Positions 15,061 to 24,031 of a DNA stretch of 64,000 nt are shown piece by piece; the stretch's first letter is position 1, and each line of letters opens with the position of its first letter. The notes below the pieces were generated by a model. That model had not been told where the DNA came from and searched no databases. It worked only from the letters and a program-made list of their open reading frames with translations. A program made the translations under genes and the position numbers. The stretch is from Oscillospiraceae bacterium (GTDB lineage Bacteria > Bacillota > Clostridia > Oscillospirales > Ruminococcaceae), in the NCBI GenBank assembly GCA_021203065.1, contig JAJQBX010000032.1, forward strand, positions 1 through 64,000. Direction: 5' to 3'.

Positions 15061-15470
15061 TAATCTTCATTCCTCATCAAATCCTGAATAGTAAACCCAT
15101 CCAGATATTCCGAAATCATCTTATCGAGCCCTTGCCACATCGGGTATGACCGGCATTCGTAGCGTCTTTCGCATTGCTCAACAGACTTGTCGACGCAGGA
15201 GACCGGGGCGAGTTCGCCATCGGTGAGCCTCAGGATTTCTCCGACGGTGCACTCGTCGGGGGAACGGCTCAGCTTGTAGCCGCCGCCTTTGCCTCTCTGA
15301 CCCTCCAGAACTCCGCCCGAAACAAGGCTCTTGACGATGGCTTCGAGGTATTTTTCAGAAAGATGCTGACCGTCGGCAATCTCCTGAAGCGGGATATATT
15401 CATCCGTCTGCCTTTCGGCTATATCAACAACTACTCTCAGGGCATATCTGCCCTTTGATGAGATAAACAT
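15060..15470 (-). CDS. Rrf2-family iron-sulfur cluster regulator (IscR/SufR-like)
   Basis: A 136-residue Rrf2 protein: winged helix with SSKGRYALR at the start, the LSEKYLEAIVKSL recognition helix and the RGKGGGYKLSR wing. Three Cys at 92, 100 and 106 (C-x7-C-x5-C) correspond to the Fe-S ligands of IscR, so DNA binding is probably switched by an iron-sulfur cluster. ATG 15470 has GGAG 8 bases upstream and is preferred to the GTG three codons earlier. It is divergent from the suf operon, so it presumably senses cluster supply and represses suf and itself. Confidence 0.88.
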   Translation of the reverse strand: MFISSKGRYALRVVVDIAERQTDEYIPLQEIADGQHLSEKYLEAIVKSLVSGGVLEGQRGKGGGYKLSRSPDECTVGEILRLTDGELAPVSCVDKSVEQCERRYECRSYPMWQGLDKMISEYLDGFTIQDLMRNED

Positions 15471-15493
15471 TGCGCTCACTCCAATCTTATTAT

Positions 15494-15522
15494 AGTATAC
15501 ACCAGTCGCAGATAAATTTCAA
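15494..15522 (-). promoter_or_regulatory. Promoter of the Rrf2 gene
   Basis: Minus strand TTGAAA (15517-15522), 17 bases, TATACT (15494-15499), followed by the Rrf2 ribosome site within 25 bases. The 50 bases between this and the suf promoter are the expected location of the regulator's operators. Confidence 0.6.
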
Positions 15523-15571
15523 GTCCCATCAAAAATCTTGATTTGTGAAGCTCAAAATGGGGCATATTCCC

Positions 15572-15600
15572 TTGACAAGAGCCCCCGGATGTGATACTAT
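15572..15600 (+). promoter_or_regulatory. Promoter of the suf operon
   Basis: Consensus TTGACA (15572-15577), 17 bases, TACTAT (15595-15600). It is the only strong promoter in the 190-base gap on the plus strand and points to sufC 63 bases downstream. Confidence 0.75.
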
Positions 15601-15606
15601 ATCTTT

Positions 15607-15630
15607 AACCCACCGCAAAGGTTGGTTTTT
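15607..15630 (+). other. Stem-loop with T-run at the 5' end of the suf transcript
   Basis: AACCCACC (15607-15614) pairs with GGTTGGTT (15620-15627) with one mismatch, loop GCAAA, and five Ts end the element. It begins at the predicted transcription start. It could be a 5' stabilising hairpin or a very early attenuator; being at position +1 makes the stabiliser reading more likely. Confidence 0.45.
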
Positions 15631-15662
15631 ATAATGTATATTTAAACGGAGTGTGAAATATA

Positions 15663-16415
15663 GTGTCAGCACTTTTGAAAGTGAATAATCTTAACGTCTC
15701 GATTGACGATAAACACATCCTGCATGATGTCAATTTGCAGATTAACGAGGGCGAAGCCCATGTTCTGATGGGACCCAACGGCGCAGGAAAGTCGACCCTC
15801 GGCTATGCCCTGATGGGTAATCCCCAGTATTCTATAGACTCGGGAAGTATAGTTTTCTCGGGAAATGATATAACATCTGAGTCCGCCGACAAAAGAGCGA
15901 AAGCCGGAATGTTCCTCTCGTTCCAGACACCTTTGGAAGTTCCGGGACTCACCGTCGAGAGCTTTTTAAGAAGTGCCCTCGAGCAGAGAACCGGCAAGCG
16001 TCTTAAGCTCTTTGATTTCAAGAAAAAGCTTGCCGCCGCAATGGAGCTTTTGCAGTTAGACCCGTCCTACGCCAAGAGGGATTTGAATGTTGGCTTTTCA
16101 GGCGGAGAGAAAAAGAAGACGGAAATTCTGCAGCTTCTCATGTTCCGCCCGAAGCTTGCAATACTCGATGAGACCGACTCCGGTCTTGATGTCGACGCGG
16201 TGCGGCTTGTCTCCAATGGAATCAAAAAATATCTTGAGGAGGAGAACGGCGCACTCCTCGTCATCACCCACTCAACAAGAATCCTCGATGCTTTCGATAT
16301 AGACAAAACCCACGTAATGGTCGACGGTCATATAGTTGCCGATGGCGACGCCTCCGTAGTTGACGACATAAACGAAAATGGCTATGAGAGATATATCGAA
16401 TTGGCAGGAAAGTGA
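15663..16415 (+). CDS. sufC: Fe-S cluster assembly ATPase SufC
   Basis: A 250-residue ABC-type ATPase of the SufBCD scaffold complex in the cytosol. Walker A is GPNGAGKST, the signature region is FSGGEKKK and Walker B is LAILDETDSGLDVDA, all diagnostic of SufC. It starts with GTG; GGAG is 11 bases upstream, a slightly long spacing, which may tune expression. First gene of sufCBDSU. SufC binds SufB and SufD and drives conformational changes needed to build the cluster. Confidence 0.95.
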   Translation: MSALLKVNNLNVSIDDKHILHDVNLQINEGEAHVLMGPNGAGKSTLGYALMGNPQYSIDSGSIVFSGNDITSESADKRAKAGMFLSFQTPLEVPGLTVESFLRSALEQRTGKRLKLFDFKKKLAAAMELLQLDPSYAKRDLNVGFSGGEKKKTEILQLLMFRPKLAILDETDSGLDVDAVRLVSNGIKKYLEEENGALLVITHSTRILDAFDIDKTHVMVDGHIVADGDASVVDDINENGYERYIELAGK

Positions 16416-16418
16416 GTC

Positions 16419-17828
16419 ATGATGAAAGAAAAAAGTCAGGTTGAGAATATCGACCGCAACATGTACGATTTCCGGAACGAGGATAGGGATAACTACAAGC
16501 TGAATGCCGGTCTCACAGAGGAAATTGTCGATAAAATTTCAAAAGAGAAGAACGACCCGGCATGGATGAACCTTTTCCGGTTGCAGTCTTTACAGATATA
16601 TAACAGCATGTCTGTCCCGAACTGGGGACCGCCGATTGACGGCTTGGACATGGACAACATCGTAACCTACGTAAGACCTAACACCAAGATGAGCGCAAAG
16701 TGGAGCGATGTACCGGATGAGATAAAGGACACATTCGAGCGTCTCGGAATCCCTCAGGCTGAAAGAAAGTCTTTGGCTGGCGTCGGAGCGCAGTACGATT
16801 CCGAGCTTGTCTACCATAATGTCCGTGAAGAGGTTGCCGCAATGGGCGTCGTCTACACCGACCTTGAAAGCGCAATGCACGGCGAATATGCCGACATGAT
16901 AAGAAGCCACTTCATGAAGCTCGTAAAGCCGAATGACCACAAGTTCGCCGCACTTCATGGCGCAGTCTGGTCTGGCGGCTCGTTCGTCTATGTCCCGCCA
17001 AAAGTCAAGGTTGAAATTCCGCTACAGTCATATTTCCGGCTGAACGCTCCCGGTGCCGGACAGTTTGAGCACACGCTTATCATCGTCGACGAGGGTGCAG
17101 ACCTCCACTTCATCGAGGGCTGCTCTGCTCCCAAGTATAACGTCGCTAATCTCCATGCCGGATGCGTTGAGCTTTTCGTCGGAAAGAATGCCCGCCTCAG
17201 GTATTCAACAATTGAAAACTGGTCGAAGAACATGTATAACCTCAACACCAAGCGTGCAACCGTCGAAGAGGGCGGCACTATGGAGTGGGTTTCCGGCTCA
17301 TTTGGCTCGCATGTCTCCTATCTATACCCGATGACAATCCTTAAGGGCAAGAATTCCCGTATGGAATTCACCGGAATCACATTCGCCGGCAAGGGTCAGA
17401 ACCTTGACACCGGTGCAAAGGTTGTCCACATCGGCGAAAATACATCCTCATATATCAACACAAAATCCATCTCGAAAGACGGCGGCATAAGCACATTCCG
17501 TAGCTCTGTTATCGTCGGAAAGAACGCCCACAAGAGCAAGGCGGCGGTTTCCTGCCAGTCTCTGATGCTCGACGACATTTCCCGTTCCGATACAATTCCG
17601 GCTATGGATATAAGAACCGGTGATGCTGATGTCGGACACGAAGCGAGAATTGGCAGAATCAGCGACGATGCGGTCTTCTACCTCATGTCCCGTGGCATTT
17701 CCGAGGAGGACGCAAGGGCGATGATTGTCGGAGGCTTTGCCGACAACGTTTCAAAGGAGCTTCCTCTTGAGTACGCCGTTGAGATGAATAACCTCATCCG
17801 CCTCGAGATGAAGGGCGCAATAGGCTAA
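16419..17828 (+). CDS. sufB: Fe-S cluster assembly scaffold SufB
   Basis: A 469-residue SufB, the usual length. Conserved SufB segments are visible, including YDSELVYHNVREE, PPKVKVEIPLQSYFR, the EGCSAPKY motif with a likely cluster or sulfur-transfer Cys, and the C-terminal EARIGRISDDAVFYLMSRGISEEDA. SufB receives sulfur from SufS/SufU and assembles the cluster with SufC and SufD. It starts 3 bases after sufC; two consecutive ATGs (16419 and 16422) are possible starts. Confidence 0.95.
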   Translation: MMKEKSQVENIDRNMYDFRNEDRDNYKLNAGLTEEIVDKISKEKNDPAWMNLFRLQSLQIYNSMSVPNWGPPIDGLDMDNIVTYVRPNTKMSAKWSDVPDEIKDTFERLGIPQAERKSLAGVGAQYDSELVYHNVREEVAAMGVVYTDLESAMHGEYADMIRSHFMKLVKPNDHKFAALHGAVWSGGSFVYVPPKVKVEIPLQSYFRLNAPGAGQFEHTLIIVDEGADLHFIEGCSAPKYNVANLHAGCVELFVGKNARLRYSTIENWSKNMYNLNTKRATVEEGGTMEWVSGSFGSHVSYLYPMTILKGKNSRMEFTGITFAGKGQNLDTGAKVVHIGENTSSYINTKSISKDGGISTFRSSVIVGKNAHKSKAAVSCQSLMLDDISRSDTIPAMDIRTGDADVGHEARIGRISDDAVFYLMSRGISEEDARAMIVGGFADNVSKELPLEYAVEMNNLIRLEMKGAIG

Positions 17829-17840
17829 GGAGGGGAAAGA

Positions 17841-18884
17841 ATGACAACTGAAAATACTATTCTGAATCCGCTCCCCGTGAGGACATGGAACAGCCTTAAG
17901 ATGAACGAGGCTAATTATTCAGGAGAAGTTCCTGCACTCAGCTGTGCCCCTGAAATAACAAAGCTTCCAGACAGCATGAAGCTCACTCACGATGAAGCCT
18001 TAACCGGCATCAGTTCTGCTGCTGGAGAGCTAAGCGAGCATCTCACCGGCGACTCAGTTCTCATAGAATCCGAAAGCGAAGCATCGCCGGCGGTTCTCAA
18101 TTATAATTTTGATGGCGGTAAGACTGCAAGGCTTTTTCTTAAAGCCAAAGAAAACGCCACTCTTCCGGTTTCAGTAATCATGACAGGCGAGGGCACAGCG
18201 GTTCTCGAAATCAAGATCCTTGCCGGAAAAGGCTCAAAAGTCGATCTGTCTGTAGTTCAGTCGGTTGGAGGTGAGTCCGATGTAATCACCGACATCGGCT
18301 GCACCTGCGAAGAGGGCGCAAGCTTCAATCTCACAAAACTTGAGCTTGGCGGCAAGAGTGAATATGTCGCAGTCTCAGTCGATTTAGCAGGCGAGCACAG
18401 CTCATTCTCAGCGAACGCCGGCTATCGTGTCAAGACAAACCAGAGCTTAGACATGAATTATGTCGTCCGCCACACCGGAAGAAAAACCGAATCGGATATA
18501 TTCGCTTCCGGAATTTTGGAGAACGACTCAACCAAGATTTTCCGTGGCACAATCGACCTCATCAAGGGCTGCGCCGGCGCAAAGGGAACTGAAAACGAGG
18601 ATATACTTCTCTTAGGCGACAATCAGATAAACCAGACAATTCCGCTTATCCTTTGCAATGAAGAGGACGTTGAGGGTAACCACGGAGCATCGATAGGCAG
18701 GCTTGATGACAATATCATCTTCTATCTCGGCTCACGTGGGATTTCTCCTGAGGCAGCTGAGGACATAATCGCTCATGCAAAGCTTGACGCCATAATTTCC
18801 CACATTCCGGACGGTGACGTCAGAACACTCGCTCACAGCCTCATTTCTGACGATTCAGACGGAGGCGAAGATGCGAAGCTATAA
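17841..18884 (+). CDS. sufD: Fe-S cluster assembly protein SufD
   Basis: A 347-residue SufD, with the SufB/SufD-type beta-helix core. The C-terminal segment EGNHGASIGRLDDNIIFYLGSRGISPEAAEDII matches the SufD signature, including the His-bearing GNHG stretch. It is paralogous to SufB and completes the SufBC2D complex. AGGAGGGG precedes the ATG. The end overlaps the sufS start by 14 bases. Confidence 0.92.
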   Translation: MTTENTILNPLPVRTWNSLKMNEANYSGEVPALSCAPEITKLPDSMKLTHDEALTGISSAAGELSEHLTGDSVLIESESEASPAVLNYNFDGGKTARLFLKAKENATLPVSVIMTGEGTAVLEIKILAGKGSKVDLSVVQSVGGESDVITDIGCTCEEGASFNLTKLELGGKSEYVAVSVDLAGEHSSFSANAGYRVKTNQSLDMNYVVRHTGRKTESDIFASGILENDSTKIFRGTIDLIKGCAGAKGTENEDILLLGDNQINQTIPLILCNEEDVEGNHGASIGRLDDNIIFYLGSRGISPEAAEDIIAHAKLDAIISHIPDGDVRTLAHSLISDDSDGGEDAKL

Positions 18885-20082
18885 AGAAGATTTTCCGCTT
18901 CTCAGAAGCGTGGATATAGCCTATCTTGACAACGCCGCCACCGAGCAAAGACCTGCTGTGGTTTTGGACGCAGTCCGTGATTTCTATGAGCACTCTAACG
19001 CAAATCCCTTAAGAGGATTATACTCTCTTGCCTATGACGCCACCGAGCATTACGAAAATGCACGTGAGAAAGTAAGGGATTTCATAAAAGCCCCGAAAGC
19101 GAGCGAGATAGTTTTCACCCGGAACACAACAGAAAGCATTAATCTGGTTGCATATAGCTACGGCTTGAATCATCTTCATGATGGCGACGAAATCCTGATA
19201 ACGATTTCTGAGCATCATTCAAACATCCTCCCGTGGCAGATGGTCGCAGGAAAAACCGGTGCTAAGCTCAAGTATCTTGAATGTGAGCCGGACGGCTCTT
19301 ATCCGATGGACAAGCTTAAAGCCACAGTGACTGATAAAACCAAGCTTGCCGCAATGGCGCAGGTTTCAAATGTCTTAGGAAGCGAGAACCCGGTAAAAGA
19401 GCTGAGTTCACTTGTTCATGCTAACGGCGGAGTGGTTCTCGTCGATGCCGCCCAGAGCGCACCGCATACGGCTATTGACGTTAAAGAGCTTGACTGCGAT
19501 TTTCTTGCATTCTCCGGTCACAAAATGATGGCTCCGATGGGCATCGGTGTCCTCTATGGCAAGGAAGCCTTGCTTGAAAAAATGCCGCCATTTCTTTCCG
19601 GCGGCGAGATGATAGAGTATGTCACCAGAGATTCGGCGACCTATGCTGAGCTCCCTCACAAGTTCGAGGCGGGAACAGTCAGCGCAGGCGGCGCAGTCGG
19701 TCTCTCAGCGGCTATCGACTATATCGAGAGTATTGGAATGGACACCATCCACGCAAGGGAAACCGAGCTGACAAAGCTTCTTTTCGAAGAGATGAGCCGT
19801 ATTCCACACGTCAACATAATCGGCTCTTCTGATTATAGAAACCACTCCGGAATAGTCAGCTTCACTGTCGATGGCGTTCATCCGCATGATATTTCTGCGA
19901 TCTTAGACGAGGACAAAGTCGCAATCAGAGCCGGTCATCACTGCGCTCAGCCGCTTCATACATTCTTGGGCATACGCTCTTCTGCAAGAGCAAGCCTCGC
20001 ATTTTACAACGATGAGCGTGACATCGAACGCTTCGTAGAATCCCTTAAAACACTCAGGAGGCGAATGGGTCTTGGCGAATAA
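18871..20082 (+). CDS. sufS: Cysteine desulfurase SufS
   Basis: A 403-residue PLP enzyme of the group II cysteine desulfurases. The PLP lysine is in FSGHKMMAPMGIG, the catalytic Cys in RAGHHCAQPLH, and the N-terminus reads YLDNAATEQRP. It removes sulfur from cysteine as a persulfide for SufU. Start ATG 18871 is supported by GGAGGCGAAG just upstream and by the family N-terminus; longer in-frame starts lie inside sufD. Confidence 0.95.
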   Translation: MRSYKEDFPLLRSVDIAYLDNAATEQRPAVVLDAVRDFYEHSNANPLRGLYSLAYDATEHYENAREKVRDFIKAPKASEIVFTRNTTESINLVAYSYGLNHLHDGDEILITISEHHSNILPWQMVAGKTGAKLKYLECEPDGSYPMDKLKATVTDKTKLAAMAQVSNVLGSENPVKELSSLVHANGGVVLVDAAQSAPHTAIDVKELDCDFLAFSGHKMMAPMGIGVLYGKEALLEKMPPFLSGGEMIEYVTRDSATYAELPHKFEAGTVSAGGAVGLSAAIDYIESIGMDTIHARETELTKLLFEEMSRIPHVNIIGSSDYRNHSGIVSFTVDGVHPHDISAILDEDKVAIRAGHHCAQPLHTFLGIRSSARASLAFYNDERDIERFVESLKTLRRRMGLGE

Positions 20083-20500
20083 CACTTTTTATAATGAAGT
20101 CCTGACAGACCACAACCTGTATCCACAGTATAAAGGCAAGCTTGAGGACGCAACCTGCGCTTTGGAGGGTGTAAACCCCTCTTGTGGCGATGACATTGTC
20201 CTGCAGCTTAAGGTTGAGAACGGTGTAATTGTTGACGGCTCTTTCGAGGGCGACGGCTGCGCCATTTCTCAGGCGTCGGTCGACATAATGCTTGATCTTG
20301 TAATCGGCAAGACAAAAGAGGAAGCCCAGCATCTGTCTGACTTGTTCTTAAAGATGATCAAGGGAGAAGCTACAGATGATGAGATAGAGGAGCTCGAAGA
20401 GGCAGGAGCATTGAAAGACGTCTCCCACATGCCATCACGAGTCAAATGCGCTGTCCTTGGCTGGCGAACGATGAGCGAAATGCTTGATAAAACCGAATAA
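20072..20500 (+). CDS. sufU: Zinc-dependent sulfurtransferase SufU
   Basis: A 142-residue SufU with the ligand Cys in NPSCGDD, GDGCAISQAS and RVKCAVLGW, plus the Asp of the first motif. SufU takes the persulfide from SufS by zinc-ligand swapping and hands it to SufB. It starts with TTG inside the last codons of sufS, so translation is coupled, and GGAGGCG lies upstream. Presence of SufU instead of SufA/SufE is characteristic of Firmicutes. Confidence 0.93.
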   Translation: MANNTFYNEVLTDHNLYPQYKGKLEDATCALEGVNPSCGDDIVLQLKVENGVIVDGSFEGDGCAISQASVDIMLDLVIGKTKEEAQHLSDLFLKMIKGEATDDEIEELEEAGALKDVSHMPSRVKCAVLGWRTMSEMLDKTE

Positions 20501-20505
20501 GCATA

Positions 20506-20541
20506 AGAAAACAGGAGCCGAATAAAGCTCCTGTTTTTATT
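20506..20541. terminator. Bidirectional terminator after the suf operon
   Basis: AAAACAGGAGC (20508-20518) pairs perfectly with GCTCCTGTTTT (20527-20537), with T-runs in both directions. It closes suf on the plus strand and the GH127 gene on the minus strand. Confidence 0.9.
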
Positions 20542-20546
20542 TTGCC

Positions 20547-22463
20547 TCAAATCAGGTTCATCCAGACCCTCATCTGGTTCTCTCCACGGTTGCACCATGC
20601 ATAGTAGGGAATCGCCTTGGCATAGCCCTTTTCATACACCGGCTTGCTAAGTGTGTAAAGCCCACTCACTTCACAGCTCTTGACAGCAGGAACTTTCAGT
20701 GCCACTATCTCATCGGGAAGCCTCTCCGCCTTTTCCGGGGAAATATCGTCATCTCCTGTCAGTGACAGCGAGAGAATATTTCCGTCGCACCAGCCGTTGT
20801 CCTTACCCTCAAAGCAGTAGACAAGCGGTCCTCGGCAAAGTGCCACCGATCCCGTAAGCTCCGGAATCTTATTTGACGGATAGACATAGTAGGGAAGTGA
20901 ATCAAGCTTCAATGCCACCTCGTCGCTAGCTTTGACACTGAGATATGCGTAGCCGTTTCTGATTTCGTGGTTCACTATTTCGCCGTTAACTGTCAAGCTA
21001 AACTCCTTGCTCCATGCTGGAATCCTTATAGCAAGCGCGCCCTCACCGTCAAGGACAGTGTAATTGACATCAAACCCAAATGGGTATTCAGTTTTGCAGG
21101 AGAGCTTAAGCCCGTTTTCAAATTCAACCTTTCCCGAAGCAAACATATGGCAGAAAGCAGTCTTTTCATTTTCGCCATAGGCATACTTTCCGAAAGAGCA
21201 GACGCACCTTGCCAGATTCGGAGGACAGCACGCACAGGCGTACCACTTCGGTCTTTGGGTCAGGTCATGCCAGTGCGTAGAAGCCTTTCCTGAGATGCCC
21301 GGCACGCACTCGAGCGGATTGACATAGAAGAAGCTCTTCCCGTCAAGCTGGATTCCGGCGAGAACGGTGTTATAAAAAGCCTGTTCCATAACGTCGCCAT
21401 ATCTGCCGTCAGCGTTGCTTTCAAGCATCCTCGAAGCGAAGAACATCAGCCCGATTGATGCGCAGGTCTCGCAGTAGGCGGTGTCATTCGGAAGGTCATA
21501 ATCAACTGTAAAGGCTTCACCATTTACACTTGAGCCGATGCCGCCGGTGATGTACATTCTCTTTCCGGTGATGCTTTCCCAGAGGCGGTTGCAGGCGTCC
21601 AACAGTTCTTTATCGTCCGTTTCGCTCGCCAAGTCAGCCATAGCAGTGTAGAGATAGACCGCTCTGACCGAGTGCCCGGTAGCGTCCGACTGCTCTCTGA
21701 CAGGTCTGCCGCTCTGCTGGTAGTCGTGATCCCTGCCGTCGCTTCCCCAGACAACCCAGTCACGGGATTTTCTTTCATTTTCAAAGTAATGCGGGTCGAC
21801 GCCACGGACATTTATAAAGTGCTCCGCCAATTCAAGGCACTTGTGATTTCCGGTCAGCCGATACATCTTCATAAGAGCAAGCTCGACCTCCGGGTGTCCG
21901 GGATAGCCCTTGTGACCACCGGTGATGAAAACGTCATAAATGTGCTCGGCATTCTTCTCCATAACCTTAAGAAGCTTGTCCTTTCCGGTAGCCTCATAAT
22001 AGGCGCAAGCCGCCTCCATCATGTGCCCGGCACAATAGAGCTCGTGCCCCTCAAGTAAATTCTGCCAGCGATGGTCTCTGTCCTTGATAGTGAATGCCGT
22101 GTCAAGATACCCGTCCTCGTCCTGAGCTGAAGCGATGATGTTGATAACTTCATCTGCCGTTGCTTCAAGCTCCTCATCCGGATGAATCGCCAGCGAATAA
22201 GCTACAGTTTCCAGCCACTTTGCGGCGTCGCTATCCTGAAATACCATTCCATAGAATCCGTCGCCGACGTCCTCGCCCCGAAGAGCTCTCCCAGCATTGA
22301 CAAAGTTCGCAATAACGTGGCTCTTCTCAGTGTCGGGAGCTTCATCCCGAAGAACAGAATACTGATAGGGAATAACCGTTTCACGGATAAGCTCCTGCTT
22401 TCTGCCGATAAATCCGTCGTCCGGCTTGTAAGCCGTTTGTCTTATTTGCTTCTGATTTTTCAT
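20547..22463 (-). CDS. Glycoside hydrolase family 127 (beta-L-arabinofuranosidase type)
   Basis: A 638-residue protein of the DUF1680/GH127 family, an (alpha/alpha)6 barrel followed by beta domains. The zinc and catalytic site is present: ETC in YCETCASIG and the Cys pair in YACACCPPNLARC, matching the Cys3-Glu centre in which one Cys is the nucleophile in HypBA1. ITGGIGS and EGHELYCAGHMMEA are further family segments. No signal peptide, so it acts on imported arabinose-containing oligosaccharides in the cytosol. ATG 22463 has AAAGGAG upstream and is preferred to a start 15 codons earlier. It stands alone with its own promoter and terminator. Confidence 0.9.
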   Translation of the reverse strand: MKNQKQIRQTAYKPDDGFIGRKQELIRETVIPYQYSVLRDEAPDTEKSHVIANFVNAGRALRGEDVGDGFYGMVFQDSDAAKWLETVAYSLAIHPDEELEATADEVINIIASAQDEDGYLDTAFTIKDRDHRWQNLLEGHELYCAGHMMEAACAYYEATGKDKLLKVMEKNAEHIYDVFITGGHKGYPGHPEVELALMKMYRLTGNHKCLELAEHFINVRGVDPHYFENERKSRDWVVWGSDGRDHDYQQSGRPVREQSDATGHSVRAVYLYTAMADLASETDDKELLDACNRLWESITGKRMYITGGIGSSVNGEAFTVDYDLPNDTAYCETCASIGLMFFASRMLESNADGRYGDVMEQAFYNTVLAGIQLDGKSFFYVNPLECVPGISGKASTHWHDLTQRPKWYACACCPPNLARCVCSFGKYAYGENEKTAFCHMFASGKVEFENGLKLSCKTEYPFGFDVNYTVLDGEGALAIRIPAWSKEFSLTVNGEIVNHEIRNGYAYLSVKASDEVALKLDSLPYYVYPSNKIPELTGSVALCRGPLVYCFEGKDNGWCDGNILSLSLTGDDDISPEKAERLPDEIVALKVPAVKSCEVSGLYTLSKPVYEKGYAKAIPYYAWCNRGENQMRVWMNLI

Positions 22464-22493
22464 AATATAACACTCCTTTCGAGTTCTTAGGCT

Positions 22494-22522
22494 ATTATAT
22501 ATCATCACGGCTTTTATTGCAA
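22494..22522 (-). promoter_or_regulatory. Promoter of the GH127 gene
   Basis: Minus strand TTGCAA (22517-22522), 17 bases, TATAAT (22494-22499), 30 bases before the start codon. The -35 abuts the terminator of oadA. Confidence 0.7.
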
Positions 22523-22523
22523 G

Positions 22524-22556
22524 AAAAATCTCCCCAAGATTTGCTCTCGGGGAGAC
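22524..22556 (-). terminator. Terminator of the oxaloacetate decarboxylase operon
   Basis: On the minus strand TCTCCCC and GGGGAGA form a stem (22529-22535 with 22549-22555) followed by five Ts. It lies 13 bases after the oadA stop. Confidence 0.88.
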
Positions 22557-22568
22557 TTATTTTAGAAA

Positions 22569-24014
22569 TTACTGAATAGAGCAGTCATCAACATAGAGAA
22601 CTCTCGGACCATTGTCAGCTGGCTTGGTGACAGCGACTTTCTTGTCTTTCTCGAGTCTCGATGCGAAGAACTTCGTTGCGACCTGCGGGAAGAGGGCATA
22701 GCTCAGAACATCCTCTTCAGAGCCGTTGAAGCCGGGAATGTCCTTGACCTCTTCACGGTACTTGTCGAGCTCCGGCTCAAGATTGTCGGCGGGACGGCAG
22801 GTGATGACCTCGTCGTCGCTGATGCCGGCTTTCTTTCTGACATCCGGGTTAACTTCGCCCGGAAGACGACCGTATTCGCCACGGAGGAGTCCTTTCGATT
22901 CTTTGGTGAGCATCTTGTAACGCTCGCCGGAAAGGACGTTCATAACCGCCTGAGTGCCGACAATCTGGCTGGTAGGAGTTACGAGCGGGGGATAGCCGAA
23001 GTCCTTTCTTACTCTCGGAACTTCGTCCAAAACCTCATAGTACTTATCCTCGGCATTGGCTTGCTTGAGCTGTGAGATGAGGTTCGAGAGCATTCCGCCC
23101 GGAACCTGATACATAAGCGTCTTGGTGTCAACATGCAAAACCTTCGAGTCGAGGCTTCCGGCTTCCTTGAGCCTGTCAGCAACCGTTCTGAAGTGAGCCG
23201 CCGCTTCGGCGAGCTTCTTCTGATCAAGTCCGGTATCTCTGTCAGTTCCGGCAAGAGTAGCTACCAAAGATTCAGTAGCCGGCTGTGAAGTGCCGTTTGC
23301 AAGAGGCGAAAGCGCAGTGTCGACAATGTCAACTCCAGCCTGTGCCGCCATGAGGTTGACCATGTCGCCTGTACCAGTGGTGTTGTGTGTATGAAGATGA
23401 ATCGGAATCTTGACGTGAGCCTTAAGCTCCTTGACAAGCTCAGCCGCATCGTAAGGCAGAAGCAGGTTCGCCATATCCTTTATGCAGATAGTGTCTGCGC
23501 CCATCTCCTCAAGCTCCATAGCAAGCTTGACGAAGTATTCCTTGCTGTGAACGGGGCTTGTGGTGTAGCTGAGAGCCGCCTCGCATATTCCGCCGTATTT
23601 CTTTGTGGCAGTGATTGCGGCTTGCAGGTTTCTTGTGTCGTTAAGAGCATCGAAGATCCTGATAACGTCAATGCCGTTCTCGATAGATTTCTTGACGAAT
23701 GCATCGACAACGTCGTCCGCATAGTGCTTGTAGCCCAAGATATTCTGACCACGGAAAAGCATCTGCAGCTTGGTGTTCGGCATAGCCTTTCTTAGAGCTC
23801 TCAGCCTTTCCCAAGGATCTTCGTTAAGAAATCTCATGCAGGTGTCAAAAGTCGCACCGCCCCAGCATTCAAGCGACCAGTACCCGATGGAGTCAAGAAC
23901 CGGGCAAGCGGGGAGCATGTCGTCAAGCCTCATTCTTGTTGCCGCCTGAGACTGATGCGCATCTCTTAAAATTGTATCTGTAATGTATAGTTTATTAGCT
24001 TTAGCTGTTGCCAT
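22569..24014 (-). CDS. oadA: Oxaloacetate decarboxylase, carboxyltransferase (alpha) subunit
   Basis: A 481-residue carboxyltransferase with a TIM barrel. TDTILRDAHQSQAATRM at the start, the biotin/carboxyl-transfer lysine region ICIKDMAN and the metal ligands HLHTHNTTGTG are visible. It moves CO2 from oxaloacetate to the biotin of the separate carrier protein (25340-25696) in the cytosol. It lacks the fused C-terminal biotinyl domain of enterobacterial OadA, so it is a split-type subunit. Last gene of the operon, 17 bases after oadB, GAAAGGAG before the ATG. A related decarboxylase such as methylmalonyl-CoA decarboxylase is unlikely because that uses another carboxyltransferase type. Confidence 0.9.
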   Translation of the reverse strand: MATAKANKLYITDTILRDAHQSQAATRMRLDDMLPACPVLDSIGYWSLECWGGATFDTCMRFLNEDPWERLRALRKAMPNTKLQMLFRGQNILGYKHYADDVVDAFVKKSIENGIDVIRIFDALNDTRNLQAAITATKKYGGICEAALSYTTSPVHSKEYFVKLAMELEEMGADTICIKDMANLLLPYDAAELVKELKAHVKIPIHLHTHNTTGTGDMVNLMAAQAGVDIVDTALSPLANGTSQPATESLVATLAGTDRDTGLDQKKLAEAAAHFRTVADRLKEAGSLDSKVLHVDTKTLMYQVPGGMLSNLISQLKQANAEDKYYEVLDEVPRVRKDFGYPPLVTPTSQIVGTQAVMNVLSGERYKMLTKESKGLLRGEYGRLPGEVNPDVRKKAGISDDEVITCRPADNLEPELDKYREEVKDIPGFNGSEEDVLSYALFPQVATKFFASRLEKDKKVAVTKPADNGPRVLYVDDCSIQ

Positions 24015-24031
24015 ATAGAACTCCTTTCATA

